64,000 bases of DNA from Gemmobacter aquatilis (GCF_900110025.1 NZ_FOCE01000003.1:186001-250000); one strand, 5' to 3'; positions 44,692 to 53,825 are shown, counted from the stretch's first letter. The notes: generated by a model from the sequence alone, not told the origin. Made by a program: numbers and translations.

Positions 44692-46476
44692 TCAGGCGGC
44701 GTCATCGGTGAATTGCAGCCGGGCGAGCCGGGCGTAAAGCCCGCCTTCGGCCACCAGTGCCTCATGCGTGCCCTGGGCGACGATCTGCCCATCTTCAAAC
44801 ACCACGATCCGGTCGGCGCGTTTCACCGTGGCCAAGCGATGCGCCACCACCAGCGTGGTGCGGCCCTGCGCCAGATGATCCACCGCCGCCTGCACCAGAC
44901 GTTCGCTTTCGGCATCCAGCGCCGAGGTCGCCTCGTCCAGCAGCAGCACCGGCGCGTCGCGCAGGATGGCGCGGGCGATGGCGATGCGCTGTTTCTGGCC
45001 GCCCGACAGCATCACGCCGCGTTCGCCGAGGAAACTGTCATAGCCTTCGGGCAGGGCCGCGATGAACTCATGCGCGGCAGCGGCGCGGGCGGCGGCCTCC
45101 ACCTCGGCATCGGTCGCCTCGGGGCGGCCAAAGCGGATATTGTCACGCGCCGAGGCGGCGAAGATCATCGGGTCTTGCGGCACCAGCGCCAGCGCGCGGC
45201 GGAAATCGTGGCGCGCCATCGTGCGCAGGTCGATACCGTCCAGCGTGATACGGCCCTCTTGCGGGTCGTAGAAGCGTTGCAACAGTTGCAGCACCGTGGT
45301 CTTGCCCGCGCCGGACGGGCCGACCAGCGCCACTGTTTCGCCGGGTTGCACCGTCAGGCTGACACCGTTCAGCGCCGAGACACCGGGCCGTGACGGATAG
45401 GCAAAGCGCACGCCTTCAAACGCGATGGCGCCGCGCACCGGGCGCGGCAGGGCCACCGGCGCCACCGGATCGGCGACAGGATCGGAGGTGTTGAGCAGTT
45501 CGACCAGCCGTTCGGTGGCCCCCGCCGCGCGCTGCAACTCGCCCCAGATTTCCGACAGCGCGCCGACAGAGCCGGCCACCATCACCGCATAGATGACGAA
45601 TTGCACCAGCTCGCCCGCGCTCATCTCGCCCGCGCGCACGTCGCGCGCGCCGATCCACAGCACGCCCACCACGCCCGCAAAGACAAGGAAGATCACGATC
45701 ACCGTCATCTGCGCCCGCGTGCCGATGCGGGTCAGCGCCGAGGTATAGGATTTCTCGGTCACGTCGGCAAAGGCGGCGCGGGTGCGGGATTCGTGGGTAT
45801 AGGCCTGCACCGTCTGCACCGCCTGCAACGCCTCGGACGCCGCGCCGGAGGAGGCTGCGATCCAATCCTGATTCTCGCGGCTGAGCACGCGCAGCTTGCG
45901 GCCCAGCACGATGATCGGCACGATGACCAGCGGCACGATCAGCAGCACAAGGCCGGTCAGCTTGGCCGAGGTGAAGAACAAAAAGCCCAAGCCCCCGAAC
46001 AGGATCAGCACATTGCGCAGCGCGACCGAGACGGAGGAGCCGATCACCGACAGGATCAGCGTCGTGTCGGTGGTCAGGCGCGAAATCACCTCGCCGGTCA
46101 TCACCTTTTCGAAAAACGCAGGCGACAGGCCCGAGACGCGATCAAACAGCGCGCGGCGGATGTCGGCCACCACCCGTTCGCCCAGCCGGGTGACAAGGTA
46201 ATAGCGCGCGCCGGTGCCCAGCGCGAGCAGGGCCGCGATGATCAGCGCCGCGCCGAAATACTGGTCGAGCAATTGCGCGGTGCCGCTGCTGAAACTGTCC
46301 ACCACGCGGCGCACGGCGATCGGCAGGATCAGGCTGACCGTCGCGGTCAGCGTCAGCGCCGCCAGCGCCGCCAGCACCATCAACCGATAAGGCGCCAGAA
46401 ACGGCTTCAGCCCGCGCAGCGCGCCCACACGTTTCGAGGTGGCCCGGTCGGGCAGGGGTTGGGGTCCACGGGCCAT
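44692..46476 (-). CDS. ABC exporter, fused membrane and ATPase domains (MsbA/LmrA-like)
   Basis: A 594-aa half-transporter. The six-helix ABC_membrane domain covers about residues 30-315 and the nucleotide-binding domain 350-590. Walker A is VGPSGAGKTT, the Q-loop ALVPQDPMIF, the signature MLSGGQKQRIAIARAI, Walker B VLLLDEATSALD, and the switch His is in VVAHRLATV. It would act as a homodimer exporting lipids or amphiphiles. The long basic N-terminus (MARGPQPLPDRATSKRVG) is usual in alphaproteobacterial members. It diverges from the haloacid dehalogenase gene. Confidence 0.88.
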   Translation of the reverse strand: MARGPQPLPDRATSKRVGALRGLKPFLAPYRLMVLAALAALTLTATVSLILPIAVRRVVDSFSSGTAQLLDQYFGAALIIAALLALGTGARYYLVTRLGERVVADIRRALFDRVSGLSPAFFEKVMTGEVISRLTTDTTLILSVIGSSVSVALRNVLILFGGLGFLFFTSAKLTGLVLLIVPLVIVPIIVLGRKLRVLSRENQDWIAASSGAASEALQAVQTVQAYTHESRTRAAFADVTEKSYTSALTRIGTRAQMTVIVIFLVFAGVVGVLWIGARDVRAGEMSAGELVQFVIYAVMVAGSVGALSEIWGELQRAAGATERLVELLNTSDPVADPVAPVALPRPVRGAIAFEGVRFAYPSRPGVSALNGVSLTVQPGETVALVGPSGAGKTTVLQLLQRFYDPQEGRITLDGIDLRTMARHDFRRALALVPQDPMIFAASARDNIRFGRPEATDAEVEAAARAAAAHEFIAALPEGYDSFLGERGVMLSGGQKQRIAIARAILRDAPVLLLDEATSALDAESERLVQAAVDHLAQGRTTLVVAHRLATVKRADRIVVFEDGQIVAQGTHEALVAEGGLYARLARLQFTDDAA

Positions 46477-46613
46477 GCTGCTCTCCTGTATCGCGTGCCG
46501 GGTTTAGGCGCTGTTCCCCAGCGGGGCAAGCGCGACGAAGGGCCGCCCCCCGGCGCCGCAGGGGGTTTAACCTGCCGGAAAGCTGTGCAAGGCTGCGCGC
46601 AGGAGGACTTGCG

Positions 46614-47288
46614 ATGCCGATCCGCACTGTCATCTTTGATGCCTATGGCACCCTGTTCGACGTGGCCGGCGCCGCGCGTCTGGCTGCGGCCGACTGGCCC
46701 GTTCTGGGCGAGGTCTGGCCCCGGCTGGCCGAAGACTGGCGCCGCAAGCAGTTGGAATACAGCTGGCTGCGCACCATCCTGCGCCAGCACGCCGATTTCG
46801 CCCACGTCACCGCCGAGGCGCTGGATTGGGCGCTGGAGGCGCAGGGGCTGGCCGGGGCGGCGCTGCGCACCCGCCTGCTGGACCTCTATCAGGTGCTGCC
46901 CCCCTATCCCGAGGTGCGCCAGACCGTGGCGCAACTGAAGGCCCAGCGCATCCCCCGCGCGATCCTGTCGAACGGCACGCCTGAGATGCTGGAGGCCGCC
47001 GTAAGCTCGGCCGGGCTGGAGGGAAGTTTCGACGCCCTGCTGTCGGTCGAGGATGTGGCCACCTACAAGCCCGCGCCCATCGTCTATGATCTGGTGCTGG
47101 AACGGTTCGCCGCCCGCCCCTCCGAGGTGCTGTTCGTGTCGTCGAACGGCTGGGATATTTCCGGCGCGGCGAGTTTCGGCTTTCGCACGCTTTGGGTGAA
47201 CCGCGCGGGCCTGCCGGTGGACCGCCTGCCCCATCGTCCGGCGCATATCGCGCCCGATCTGACCACAGTCACGGAATATCTTGCATGA
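46614..47288 (+). CDS. Haloacid dehalogenase type II
   Basis: A HAD-superfamily L-2-haloacid dehalogenase of 224 aa. The nucleophile is Asp9 in IFDAYGTLFDV. The halide/substrate Arg lies in YSWLRTIL, the Ser-Asn pair in LSNGTPEML, Lys in TYKPAPIVY, and the acidic motif in VSSNGWDISGA. These are the residues that mark true type II dehalogenases rather than phosphatases. A 4-bp overlap (ATGA) couples it to the next hydrolase. It is the first gene of a four-gene unit. Confidence 0.87.
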   Translation: MPIRTVIFDAYGTLFDVAGAARLAAADWPVLGEVWPRLAEDWRRKQLEYSWLRTILRQHADFAHVTAEALDWALEAQGLAGAALRTRLLDLYQVLPPYPEVRQTVAQLKAQRIPRAILSNGTPEMLEAAVSSAGLEGSFDALLSVEDVATYKPAPIVYDLVLERFAARPSEVLFVSSNGWDISGAASFGFRTLWVNRAGLPVDRLPHRPAHIAPDLTTVTEYLA

Positions 47289-48109
47289 CCGAATATTTCA
47301 CCGCCTCCGACGGCGCCCGCATCGCCTTTCAGGACGAGGGCGCGGGCCTGCCGCTGCTGTGCCTTTCGGGGCTGACGCGCACCATGGCGGATTTCGACTA
47401 TCTGGCGCCGCATCTGCCGCCGCTGCGGCTGATCCGCATGGATTATCGCGGGCGCGGCGCCAGCCAGTGGACCGGGGCCGACAGCTATACCCTTGCGGTC
47501 GAGGGGCGCGATGCGCTGGAATTGCTGGATCATCTGGGGGTGGCGCAGGCGGCGGTGCTGGGCACCTCGCGCGGGGGGCTGATCGCCATGCTGCTGGCGG
47601 CGGTGGCGAAGGACCGGCTGCTGGGCATCTGCCTGAACGATGTCGGCCCGGTGATCGACCGGGGCGGGCTGGACCGGATCTTTGATTATCTGGGCCGCAA
47701 CCCCGCCGCGAAAACCTTTGACGCGCTGGCCGAGATGCTGCCCCGCGTCAATCCGGGCTTTGCCAATGTGCCCGCAAGCCGCTGGATGGAGGAGGCGCGC
47801 AAGCATTATGTGCAGACCGACCGGGGGCTGGGCATCACCTATGACCCGGCGCTGCGCGAGGCGTTTCTGAAAGCGTTCGAAGGCCCGCCCGCCGATGCCT
47901 GGCCGCTGTTCGACGCCTGCGCCGGGCTGCCCCTGGCGCTGATCCGCGGGGCGAACAGCGATCTGCTGTCGCCGGAAACCGTTGCCGAAATGCGCCGCCG
48001 CCGCCCCGACATGGTGTTCGCCGATGTGCCCGACCGCGCGCATATCCCTTTCCTTGACGAGCCCGAGGCGCTGGCCGCCATCAACGCCTGGCTGGAGTTG
48101 CACCCGTGA
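47285..48109 (+). CDS. Alpha/beta-fold hydrolase
   Basis: A 274-aa hydrolase. The oxyanion region is LSGLTRTMADFDYL, the nucleophile Ser95 lies in the elbow GTSRGG, the acid is probably in IRGANSDLLSP and the base His in DRAHIPFLDEP. The type is close to ester or C-C bond hydrolases, and the substrate is unknown. Both ends overlap neighbours by 4 bp (dehalogenase before, dehydratase after), so all three are probably made together. Confidence 0.82.
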   Translation: MTEYFTASDGARIAFQDEGAGLPLLCLSGLTRTMADFDYLAPHLPPLRLIRMDYRGRGASQWTGADSYTLAVEGRDALELLDHLGVAQAAVLGTSRGGLIAMLLAAVAKDRLLGICLNDVGPVIDRGGLDRIFDYLGRNPAAKTFDALAEMLPRVNPGFANVPASRWMEEARKHYVQTDRGLGITYDPALREAFLKAFEGPPADAWPLFDACAGLPLALIRGANSDLLSPETVAEMRRRRPDMVFADVPDRAHIPFLDEPEALAAINAWLELHP

Positions 48110-49083
48110 CCGACATCGCCCGGATCGAGGCCGCCGCCTTTCGGCTGGCCGGTCATGCGCTGCGCACGCCGCTGCTGGGATCGGCCTTCCTGAACGACAT
48201 CGCCGGGCGGCGGGTCTGGGTGAAGGCGGAATGCCTGCAACATACCGGGTCTTTCAAGTTTCGCGGCGGCTGGTCGGCGGTGTCGGCGCTGCCGCCCGAG
48301 GTGCGCGCGCGCGGGGTGATCGCCTATTCCTCGGGCAACCATGCGCAGGGGGTGGCGCTGGCGGCGCAGCGGCATGGGGTGCCCTGTGTCATCGTGATGC
48401 CCTTCGATGCGCCCCGGCTGAAGATCGCCAATACCCGCGCCTATGGCGCCGAGGTGGTGCTGTATGACCGGGCGCGCGAAAACCGCGATGCCATCGGCGC
48501 CCGCATCGCGGCAGAGCGGGGGCTGACGCTGATCAAGCCCTATGACGAGCCCGAGGTGATCGCCGGGCAAGGCACCACCGGGCTGGAAATCGCCGAACAG
48601 GCGGCGGAACTGGGCATCACCCAGGCCGATGTGCTGGTGTGCTGTGGCGGGGGCGGGCTGACCGCCGGGATCGCGCTGGCGCTGGAAAGCCGCGCGCCCG
48701 GGTTGCGCGCCCGCCCGTGCGAGCCGGAAGGCTTTGACGATACCGCCCGCAGTCTGGCCAGCGGCACGGTGCAGCGCAATGCGCAGGCCACAGGCTCGAT
48801 CTGCGACGCGATCGTGACGCCGGTGCCCGGCGCGATCACCTTTCCGATCAATCAGCGGCTCTGCGGCCCCGGCCTTGTGGTCAGCGATGACGAGGCGCTG
48901 CAGGCCATCGCCCTCGCCTTCAGCCGGCTGAAGATCGTGCTGGAACCGGGCGGCGCCGTGGCGCTGGCCGCCGCGTTGTTCCGCCCCGACCAGATCGCGG
49001 GCGATGACGTGATCGCCGTCGCCTCGGGCGGCAATATCGACGCCGACCTATTCCGGACGGCGCTGGATCGGTTCGGAGCGTGA
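48106..49083 (+). CDS. PLP-dependent threonine/serine dehydratase-like enzyme
   Basis: A 325-aa fold-type II PLP enzyme without the C-terminal regulatory domain of biosynthetic IlvA. The PLP lysine is Lys51 in HTGSFKFRGG, Asn lies in YSSGNHAQGVA, and the phosphate loop is CCGGGGLTAG. The size and pattern match catabolic threonine dehydratases and hydroxyaspartate/serine dehydratases. It starts at GTG overlapping the hydrolase stop (GTGA). The lactonase gene follows after 1 bp. Confidence 0.86.
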   Translation: MTDIARIEAAAFRLAGHALRTPLLGSAFLNDIAGRRVWVKAECLQHTGSFKFRGGWSAVSALPPEVRARGVIAYSSGNHAQGVALAAQRHGVPCVIVMPFDAPRLKIANTRAYGAEVVLYDRARENRDAIGARIAAERGLTLIKPYDEPEVIAGQGTTGLEIAEQAAELGITQADVLVCCGGGGLTAGIALALESRAPGLRARPCEPEGFDDTARSLASGTVQRNAQATGSICDAIVTPVPGAITFPINQRLCGPGLVVSDDEALQAIALAFSRLKIVLEPGGAVALAAALFRPDQIAGDDVIAVASGGNIDADLFRTALDRFGA

Positions 49084-49084
49084 C

Positions 49085-49867
49085 ATGCCCACCGCCTTTC
49101 TTCCCGATCTGCGGCTGAATTACCGTGACGAGGGCGCGGGGGCGCCGGTGGTGTTTTCGCATGCGCTGGGGCTGGACCTTGCGATGTGGGACGCGGTGCT
49201 GCCGCTGTTGCCCCCCGGCCTGCGGCTGATCCGCTATGACCATCGCGGCCATGGCGGCAGCGACGTGCCCGCCGCGCCCTACAGCATGGGCGCGCTGATC
49301 CGTGATGCCGAACGCCTGCTGGATCATCTGGCCGTCAAGGATTGCGTGTTTGTCGGGATCTCGATGGGCGGGCTGGTGGCGCAGGGGCTGGCGGTCAAGC
49401 GGCTGGATCAGGTGCGCGGTCTGGTGCTGTCGAACACCGCCGCACGGATCGGCCATGAAAGCCAGTGGCAGGCCCGCAGTGCGGCCGTGGCGGCAGGCGG
49501 CATGGAAGCGGTGGCCGACGCGGTGATGGAGCGCTGGTTCCCCCGCCGCTTCCGGGCCGAGGGGTTGGCGGCGCCCTGGCGCGACCGCTTGCTGGCCTGC
49601 GCGCCCGAAGGCTATCGTGGCGGTTGCGCGGCGATTGCGGGAACGGATTTCTATACGCCCACTGCCAGCCTTACTTTGCCCGCGCTGGTGATCGCGGGCA
49701 GCGAAGACGGATCCACCCCCGCCGATCTGGTGCGCGAAACCGCCGATCTGATGGCGGGGGCCGAGTTCAAGCTGCTGCGCCCTTCGGGCCACCTGCCCCC
49801 CGTCGATGCCCCCGAAGCCTTCGCCGAGGCTCTGGCCGGTTTCCTGCGACGGATCGGCCATATCTGA
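49085..49867 (+). CDS. pcaD: 3-oxoadipate enol-lactonase-like hydrolase
   Basis: A 260-aa alpha/beta hydrolase. The nucleophile is Ser93 in VFVGISMGGLVAQ, followed by the PcaD-like RGLVLSNTAARIG. The acid is in AGSEDGSTP and the base His in PSGHLPPVD. The N-terminus (LNYRDEGAGAPVVFSHALGLDLAMWD) also fits PcaD, which hydrolyses beta-ketoadipate enol-lactone in protocatechuate breakdown. No other pca gene is in the window, so the true substrate may differ. It closes the coupled four-gene unit. Confidence 0.75.
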   Translation: MPTAFLPDLRLNYRDEGAGAPVVFSHALGLDLAMWDAVLPLLPPGLRLIRYDHRGHGGSDVPAAPYSMGALIRDAERLLDHLAVKDCVFVGISMGGLVAQGLAVKRLDQVRGLVLSNTAARIGHESQWQARSAAVAAGGMEAVADAVMERWFPRRFRAEGLAAPWRDRLLACAPEGYRGGCAAIAGTDFYTPTASLTLPALVIAGSEDGSTPADLVRETADLMAGAEFKLLRPSGHLPPVDAPEAFAEALAGFLRRIGHI

Positions 49868-49936
49868 ATCGAACATTTTGGCCTGCGATGGCCAAAGCTG
49901 TGGCACATGAGCTTTGCGGCAAAAGGGTCTGATAAA

Positions 49937-50611
49937 ATGCGGTTTCTATTCATCCCCGGCTCTTGCCATGGCCCTTGGTGCTGGCGCGATGTCTTGCCTT
50001 TTTTCAACAATGCCCATGCAATCGACCTGCCCCATGGCCCGGATGCCACTCTGGCCGCCCATGCCACCGCCATTGCCGAACACCTGCCCGAACCCACCAT
50101 CCTCGTCGGCCATTCCGCCGGGGGCTTTGCCATCACCGCCGCCGCCGAGGCCGCCCCCGACCGCGTGGCGGGGCTGATCCATGTCTGCGCCTATGTGCCC
50201 CGCGACGGCGAAAGCCTGGCCCAGATGCGCCGTGCCTGGCCCGATCGCCCGCTGTCGGGCAGCTACAATGTGAACGCCGACCGCACGCTGTTCAGCTTCG
50301 ATCCCGCACGCATCGACGCGCTGTTCTACCATGATTGCCCCGCCGAGGCGCGCGCGCTGGCCCATGCCCACCTGCGCCCCGAGCCGATCCGCCCGCAGGA
50401 AACCGCGCTTTCCCTGCGCCACAGCCCCCACCTGCCGCGCGCCTATATCCGCTGCACCGAGGATCGCGCGATCCCGCCCGCCTTCCAATCGGCCATGGCC
50501 AGCGGCCTGCCGCAGATCGACCTGCCCTCCTCGCATTCGCCCTTCTTCTCGATGCCCGAGCGGCTGGCGCAGGCGATCCACCGCCTTGCCAAGCCCATGA
50601 CGCGCGGCTAG
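49937..50611 (+). CDS. Alpha/beta hydrolase, esterase-like (hydroxynitrile-lyase/MES branch)
   Basis: A 224-aa protein whose N-terminus FLFIPGSCHGPWCWRDVLP is typical of the plant-methylesterase/hydroxynitrile-lyase-like branch. The nucleophile is Ser60 in LVGHSAGGFA, and the likely base is His in PSSHSPFFSMPE. The ATG at 49937 is preferred to one ten codons upstream because AAAAGGG precedes it. It is 69 bp after the lactonase gene and may extend the same transcript. Confidence 0.78.
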   Translation: MRFLFIPGSCHGPWCWRDVLPFFNNAHAIDLPHGPDATLAAHATAIAEHLPEPTILVGHSAGGFAITAAAEAAPDRVAGLIHVCAYVPRDGESLAQMRRAWPDRPLSGSYNVNADRTLFSFDPARIDALFYHDCPAEARALAHAHLRPEPIRPQETALSLRHSPHLPRAYIRCTEDRAIPPAFQSAMASGLPQIDLPSSHSPFFSMPERLAQAIHRLAKPMTRG

Positions 50612-50644
50612 CGTCCGGGCTTTTCCAGTGCCGGACCTGCCGCC

Positions 50645-51862
50645 ATGCGTGCCAACCTCGCCCTCACCTTCATTCTGCAAACCGTGCTGCTGGATGCCAT
50701 CGGCATCGGGCTGATCTTCCCGGTGATGCCCGATCTGCTGACCGAGGTCACCGGGCGCAGCCTTGCCGATGCCGCCCTCTGGGGCGGGGTGCTGGCCACG
50801 GCCTTCGCGGTGATGCAGTTCCTCTGCGGCCCGCTGATCGGCAACCTGTCAGACCGTTTCGGGCGCCGCCCGGTGTTGCTGGTGTCGATGGGCGCCATGG
50901 CGCTGGATTATGTGCTGATGGCACTGGCCCATACCGTCTGGCTGCTGCTGATCGGGCGGCTGATCGCCGGGGTGGCCGCCGCCACCCACAGCACCGCCAA
51001 TGCCTATGTCGCCGATATTTCCGCCCCCGATGATCGCGCCCGCCGCTTCGGCCTGATCGGCGCGGCCTTCGGCGTGGGCTTCGTGGCCGGGCCGATGCTG
51101 GGCGGCTTTCTGGCTCTGATCGACAGCCGCGCGCCGTTCTGGGCCGCCGCCGTGCTGGCGCTCGCCAACCTCGCTTTCGGCGCTTTCGTGCTGCCGGAAT
51201 CGCTGCCGCGCGAGTTGCGCCGCCCCTTCGCGTTGTCCCGCGCCAACCCGCTGGGCGCCTTTGCCGCGCTGCGCCACCTGCCGGGGCTGAAGGCGCTGCT
51301 GCTGGTCAGCTTCCTCTACGCGCTCACCTTCAACGTCTGGCCCGCGATCTGGAGCTTTTATGGCAAGGCCGCCTTCGGCTGGGATGCCTGGTGGATCGGG
51401 ATCTCGCTGGCGGTGTTCGGCATCTGCATGGCGGGGGCGCAGGCGGCGCTGGTGCAGCCGATGATCTCGCGCCTTGGCGAACGGCGCACCGGCATCCTCG
51501 GCATGGCGGTCGAGGTCGGCAGCTACAGCTTCTACGCCGTCGTCACCTCGGGTTTCTGGGCACTGGTCTTCACCCCGCTCACCGCTCTGGGCGGCATCAC
51601 CGGCCCGGCGCTGCAATCCATGCTGTCACGCCGCACCCCCGAAACCCAGCAGGGCGAGCTGCAGGGCCTCGCCGCCTCGCTGAACGCGCTGGCCACCATT
51701 CTTGCGCCCTTGGTGATGACCACGATCTTCGGCCTGTTCACCCGCGACAGCGCGCCGATCTACTGGCCCGGCGCGCCTTTCCTGCTCTCCGCCCTCATCA
51801 TGGTCGCTGCCATGGCAGTCTTTGTCGCCCAAACGCGCGAGAGCGCCCCGCCACGCGCCTAG
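50645..51862 (+). CDS. Tet-type MFS transporter
   Basis: A 12-helix major facilitator of 405 aa in the TCR/Tet branch. The first helix reads LALTFILQTVLLDAIGIGLIFPVMPDLL, and motif A is GNLSDRFGRRPVLL between helices 2 and 3. The antiporter motif C is seen as GVGFVAGPMLGG in helix 5. This branch is the most common Tet-like annotation in environmental alphaproteobacteria and does not by itself show drug resistance. There is no tetR neighbour. It begins 33 bp after the esterase gene. Confidence 0.82.
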   Translation: MRANLALTFILQTVLLDAIGIGLIFPVMPDLLTEVTGRSLADAALWGGVLATAFAVMQFLCGPLIGNLSDRFGRRPVLLVSMGAMALDYVLMALAHTVWLLLIGRLIAGVAAATHSTANAYVADISAPDDRARRFGLIGAAFGVGFVAGPMLGGFLALIDSRAPFWAAAVLALANLAFGAFVLPESLPRELRRPFALSRANPLGAFAALRHLPGLKALLLVSFLYALTFNVWPAIWSFYGKAAFGWDAWWIGISLAVFGICMAGAQAALVQPMISRLGERRTGILGMAVEVGSYSFYAVVTSGFWALVFTPLTALGGITGPALQSMLSRRTPETQQGELQGLAASLNALATILAPLVMTTIFGLFTRDSAPIYWPGAPFLLSALIMVAAMAVFVAQTRESAPPRA

Positions 51863-51864
51863 CC

Positions 51865-51885
51865 TTCATCTTGGCTCAAATATCC
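51865..51885. repeat. Dispersed 21-nt element, single copy
   Basis: TTCATCTTGG-CTCAAATATCC begins 2 bp after the MFS stop. The hairpin GTCCGGGGGC-GTGAA-GCCCCCGGC lies just after it, a relative of the GGGGGC hairpin with a different loop. Confidence 0.78.
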
Positions 51886-51942
51886 CACGGGGGTCCGGGG
51901 GCGTGAAGCCCCCGGCGGTCAGGCACAGGCAAGAGGCAGATC

Positions 51943-53187
51943 ATGAAGCTCAAAGACCTCGACCTTTTCATCGTGGCGCCCCCCGCCCCCGGCTGGGGCG
52001 GGCGCTACTGGATCTTCCCGAAACTCACCACCGCCTGCGGCATCACCGGTTACGGCGAATGCTACGCCTCCACCGTCGGCCCCAAGGCGATGGCAGCGGT
52101 GATCGAGGATGTATTTTCCCGCCACATGCAGGGCGAAAACCCCGAGAATATCGAGCTGATGTTCCGCCGCGCCTATTCCGCAGGCTTCACCCAGCGCCCC
52201 GATCCCACGGTGATGGGCGCCTTTTCGGGGCTGGAGCTCGCCTGCTGGGACATTCTGGGCAAGGCGCGCAACCGCCCGGTCTGGGCCTTGCTGGGCGGGC
52301 GGGTGAATGACCGCATCCGCTCTTACACCTATCTCTATCCCGAACCCGGCAAGGAAACCGCGCAATTCTGGGTCGATCCCGATCAGGCGGCCGAGGCGGC
52401 GCTGCGCTTTGTCGATCAGGGCTTCACCGCTGTCAAATTCGATCCCGCCGGGCCCTATACCATCCATGGCGGTCACGAACCGTCGATGTCCGACATCACG
52501 CGCTCGGTCGCCTTCTGCCGCGCGATCCGGGCGGCGGTGGGGGATCGCGCCGACCTGCTGTTCGGCACGCATGGCCAGTTCACCACCCCCGGCGCGATCC
52601 GGCTGGGGCAAGCGCTCGAACCGTTCAACCCGCTGTGGTATGAAGAGCCGATCCCGCCCGACAACCTGCTGGAATTCGCCGAAGTGGCGCGCCACATCCG
52701 CATTCCGCTGGCCACGGGCGAGCGGCTGACCACCAAGGCCGAATTCGGCACCCTGCTGCGCGCGGGCGGGGTAAAGATCCTGCAACCGGCCCTAGGTCGC
52801 GTCGGCGGCCTGTGGGAGGCCAAGAAGATCAGCGCCATGGCCGAGATCTTCAATGCCGAAATGGCGCCGCATCTTTATGCCGGGCCGGTGGAATGGGCGG
52901 CGAATATCCACCTCGCCGCCTCGATCCCCAACCTGTTGATGGCTGAAACCATCGAAACCGGCGGCGCCTTCCACATGAAGCTGATCCGCAACAGCATCCG
53001 CTGGGAAGATGGCCATATCCTGCCGCCCGAAGCCCCCGGCCTCGGCATCGACTTCGACGAAGATCTGGCCCGCGCCCATCCCTATACCGGCACGCAACTG
53101 CATCTGCAGATGCAAGAGGCGCCCTGCGACTACAGCCGCCCCAACCTGTTCGAAGGCGGCGCACCAATCACGCTGCCGCAGCGCTAG
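51943..53187 (+). CDS. Enolase-superfamily enzyme (mandelate racemase/muconate lactonizing type)
   Basis: A 414-aa enzyme of the MR/MLE subgroup with an N-terminal capping domain (residues 1-130) and a C-terminal barrel. Candidate residues are Lys in FTAVKFDPAG, the first metal Asp or its substitute in DLLFGTHGQFT, Glu in LWYEEPIPP, Glu in LATGERLT and His in MAPHLYAGPVEWAA. The pattern suggests a sugar-acid dehydratase rather than a racemase, but the substrate cannot be read from the sequence. A G-rich site (AAGAGG) precedes the ATG. It is convergent with the tRNA. Confidence 0.78.
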   Translation: MKLKDLDLFIVAPPAPGWGGRYWIFPKLTTACGITGYGECYASTVGPKAMAAVIEDVFSRHMQGENPENIELMFRRAYSAGFTQRPDPTVMGAFSGLELACWDILGKARNRPVWALLGGRVNDRIRSYTYLYPEPGKETAQFWVDPDQAAEAALRFVDQGFTAVKFDPAGPYTIHGGHEPSMSDITRSVAFCRAIRAAVGDRADLLFGTHGQFTTPGAIRLGQALEPFNPLWYEEPIPPDNLLEFAEVARHIRIPLATGERLTTKAEFGTLLRAGGVKILQPALGRVGGLWEAKKISAMAEIFNAEMAPHLYAGPVEWAANIHLAASIPNLLMAETIETGGAFHMKLIRNSIRWEDGHILPPEAPGLGIDFDEDLARAHPYTGTQLHLQMQEAPCDYSRPNLFEGGAPITLPQR

Positions 53188-53205
53188 GGGTTTGGGAATA
53201 CCTGT

Positions 53206-53224
53206 CCGGGGCGCGATGCCCCGG
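53206..53224. terminator. Stem-loop between the enolase-superfamily gene and the tRNA
   Basis: CCGGGGC-GCGAT-GCCCCGG, a 7-bp perfect stem, lies in the 45-bp space between two convergent genes. No T-tract is present on either side. Confidence 0.35.
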
Positions 53225-53232
53225 CGCATTTC

Positions 53233-53309
53233 TGGCGGGCCCAGAAGGAATCGAACCCTCAACCTGCCGATTAGAAGTCGGCTGCTCTATCCAGTTGAGC
53301 TATGAGCCC
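53233..53309 (-). tRNA. tRNA-Arg (anticodon UCU)
   Basis: The 77-nt cloverleaf reads complete on the minus strand. The acceptor stem GGGCTCA pairs with TGGGCCC, the D arm is GCTC...GAGC, the anticodon stem GCCGA/TCGGC holds loop CTTCTAA with TCT at 34-36, the T arm is GAGGG-TTCGATT-CCTTC, discriminator G, and CCA is encoded. It decodes AGA, a rare codon in this GC-rich genome. A hairpin TGCCGC/GCGGCA lies just 5' of it, 30 bp after the GNAT stop, so it may be processed from a longer transcript. No integrase gene adjoins it. Confidence 0.97.
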
Positions 53310-53339
53310 GCTGCCGCTCTTTTGCGGCATGGCGGGGCG

Positions 53340-53801
53340 TCATGCAAGACGGAGCGACATGAAAATGGAGTTCGGGTCTTCGCGGTAATCGGCAAAGGGG
53401 CCACATTCGGCGAATCCGGCGCGCAGATACAGCGCGCGGGCCGGGGCAAAGATGCCTTCCACGCCAGTCTCAAGGCTCAGCCGGGTGAAGCCCTGCGCCC
53501 GCGCCTCGGCGATCAGGTGGTCAAGCATGGTTTTCGCCAGCCCCCGCCCCCGGGTTTCCGCCAGCACATGCATGGATTTGATCTCGGCATGGCTGTCGTC
53601 GATCCGCTTCACCGCGCCCATGCCGATGGCCTGCCCCGCCTCGCGCATCACGAAGAACGCGATCCCGGGTGCCGCCAGTGCATCGGCGGGCAGCATGTGG
53701 ATCGATTCGGGCGGGGTTTCGGCGTGCATCGCCTCGGTATGGCGCTGATGCAGCAGCGCCAGATCGTCCTGCACCGGATGTTCGCGGGCGATGGTGATCA
53801 T
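53340..53801 (-). CDS. GNAT-family N-acetyltransferase
   Basis: A 153-aa acetyltransferase. The acetyl-CoA loop is in ETRGRGLAKTMLDHLIAEARAQG, preceded by the beta strands AEIKSMHVL, and the end (ALYLRAGFAECGPFADYREDPNSIFM) resembles PhnO/YedL-like members acting on small molecules. The ATG at 53801 is chosen over a TTG two codons upstream. The gene follows the NDUFS4-like gene by 24 bp on the same strand. Confidence 0.82.
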   Translation of the reverse strand: MITIAREHPVQDDLALLHQRHTEAMHAETPPESIHMLPADALAAPGIAFFVMREAGQAIGMGAVKRIDDSHAEIKSMHVLAETRGRGLAKTMLDHLIAEARAQGFTRLSLETGVEGIFAPARALYLRAGFAECGPFADYREDPNSIFMSLRLA

Positions 53802-53825
53802 CGGCAAGGCCTGACCGGCAGCCGG

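Noticed and set aside
50645-51862. Tetracycline-resistance determinant
   Set aside because: The protein is in the Tet branch of MFS, but there is no tetR neighbour and chromosomal homologues of unknown substrate are common. Resistance is not supported.
53233-53309. tRNA-Arg as an attachment site for an integrated element
   Set aside because: No integrase, no duplicated tRNA 3' end and no composition shift on either side.
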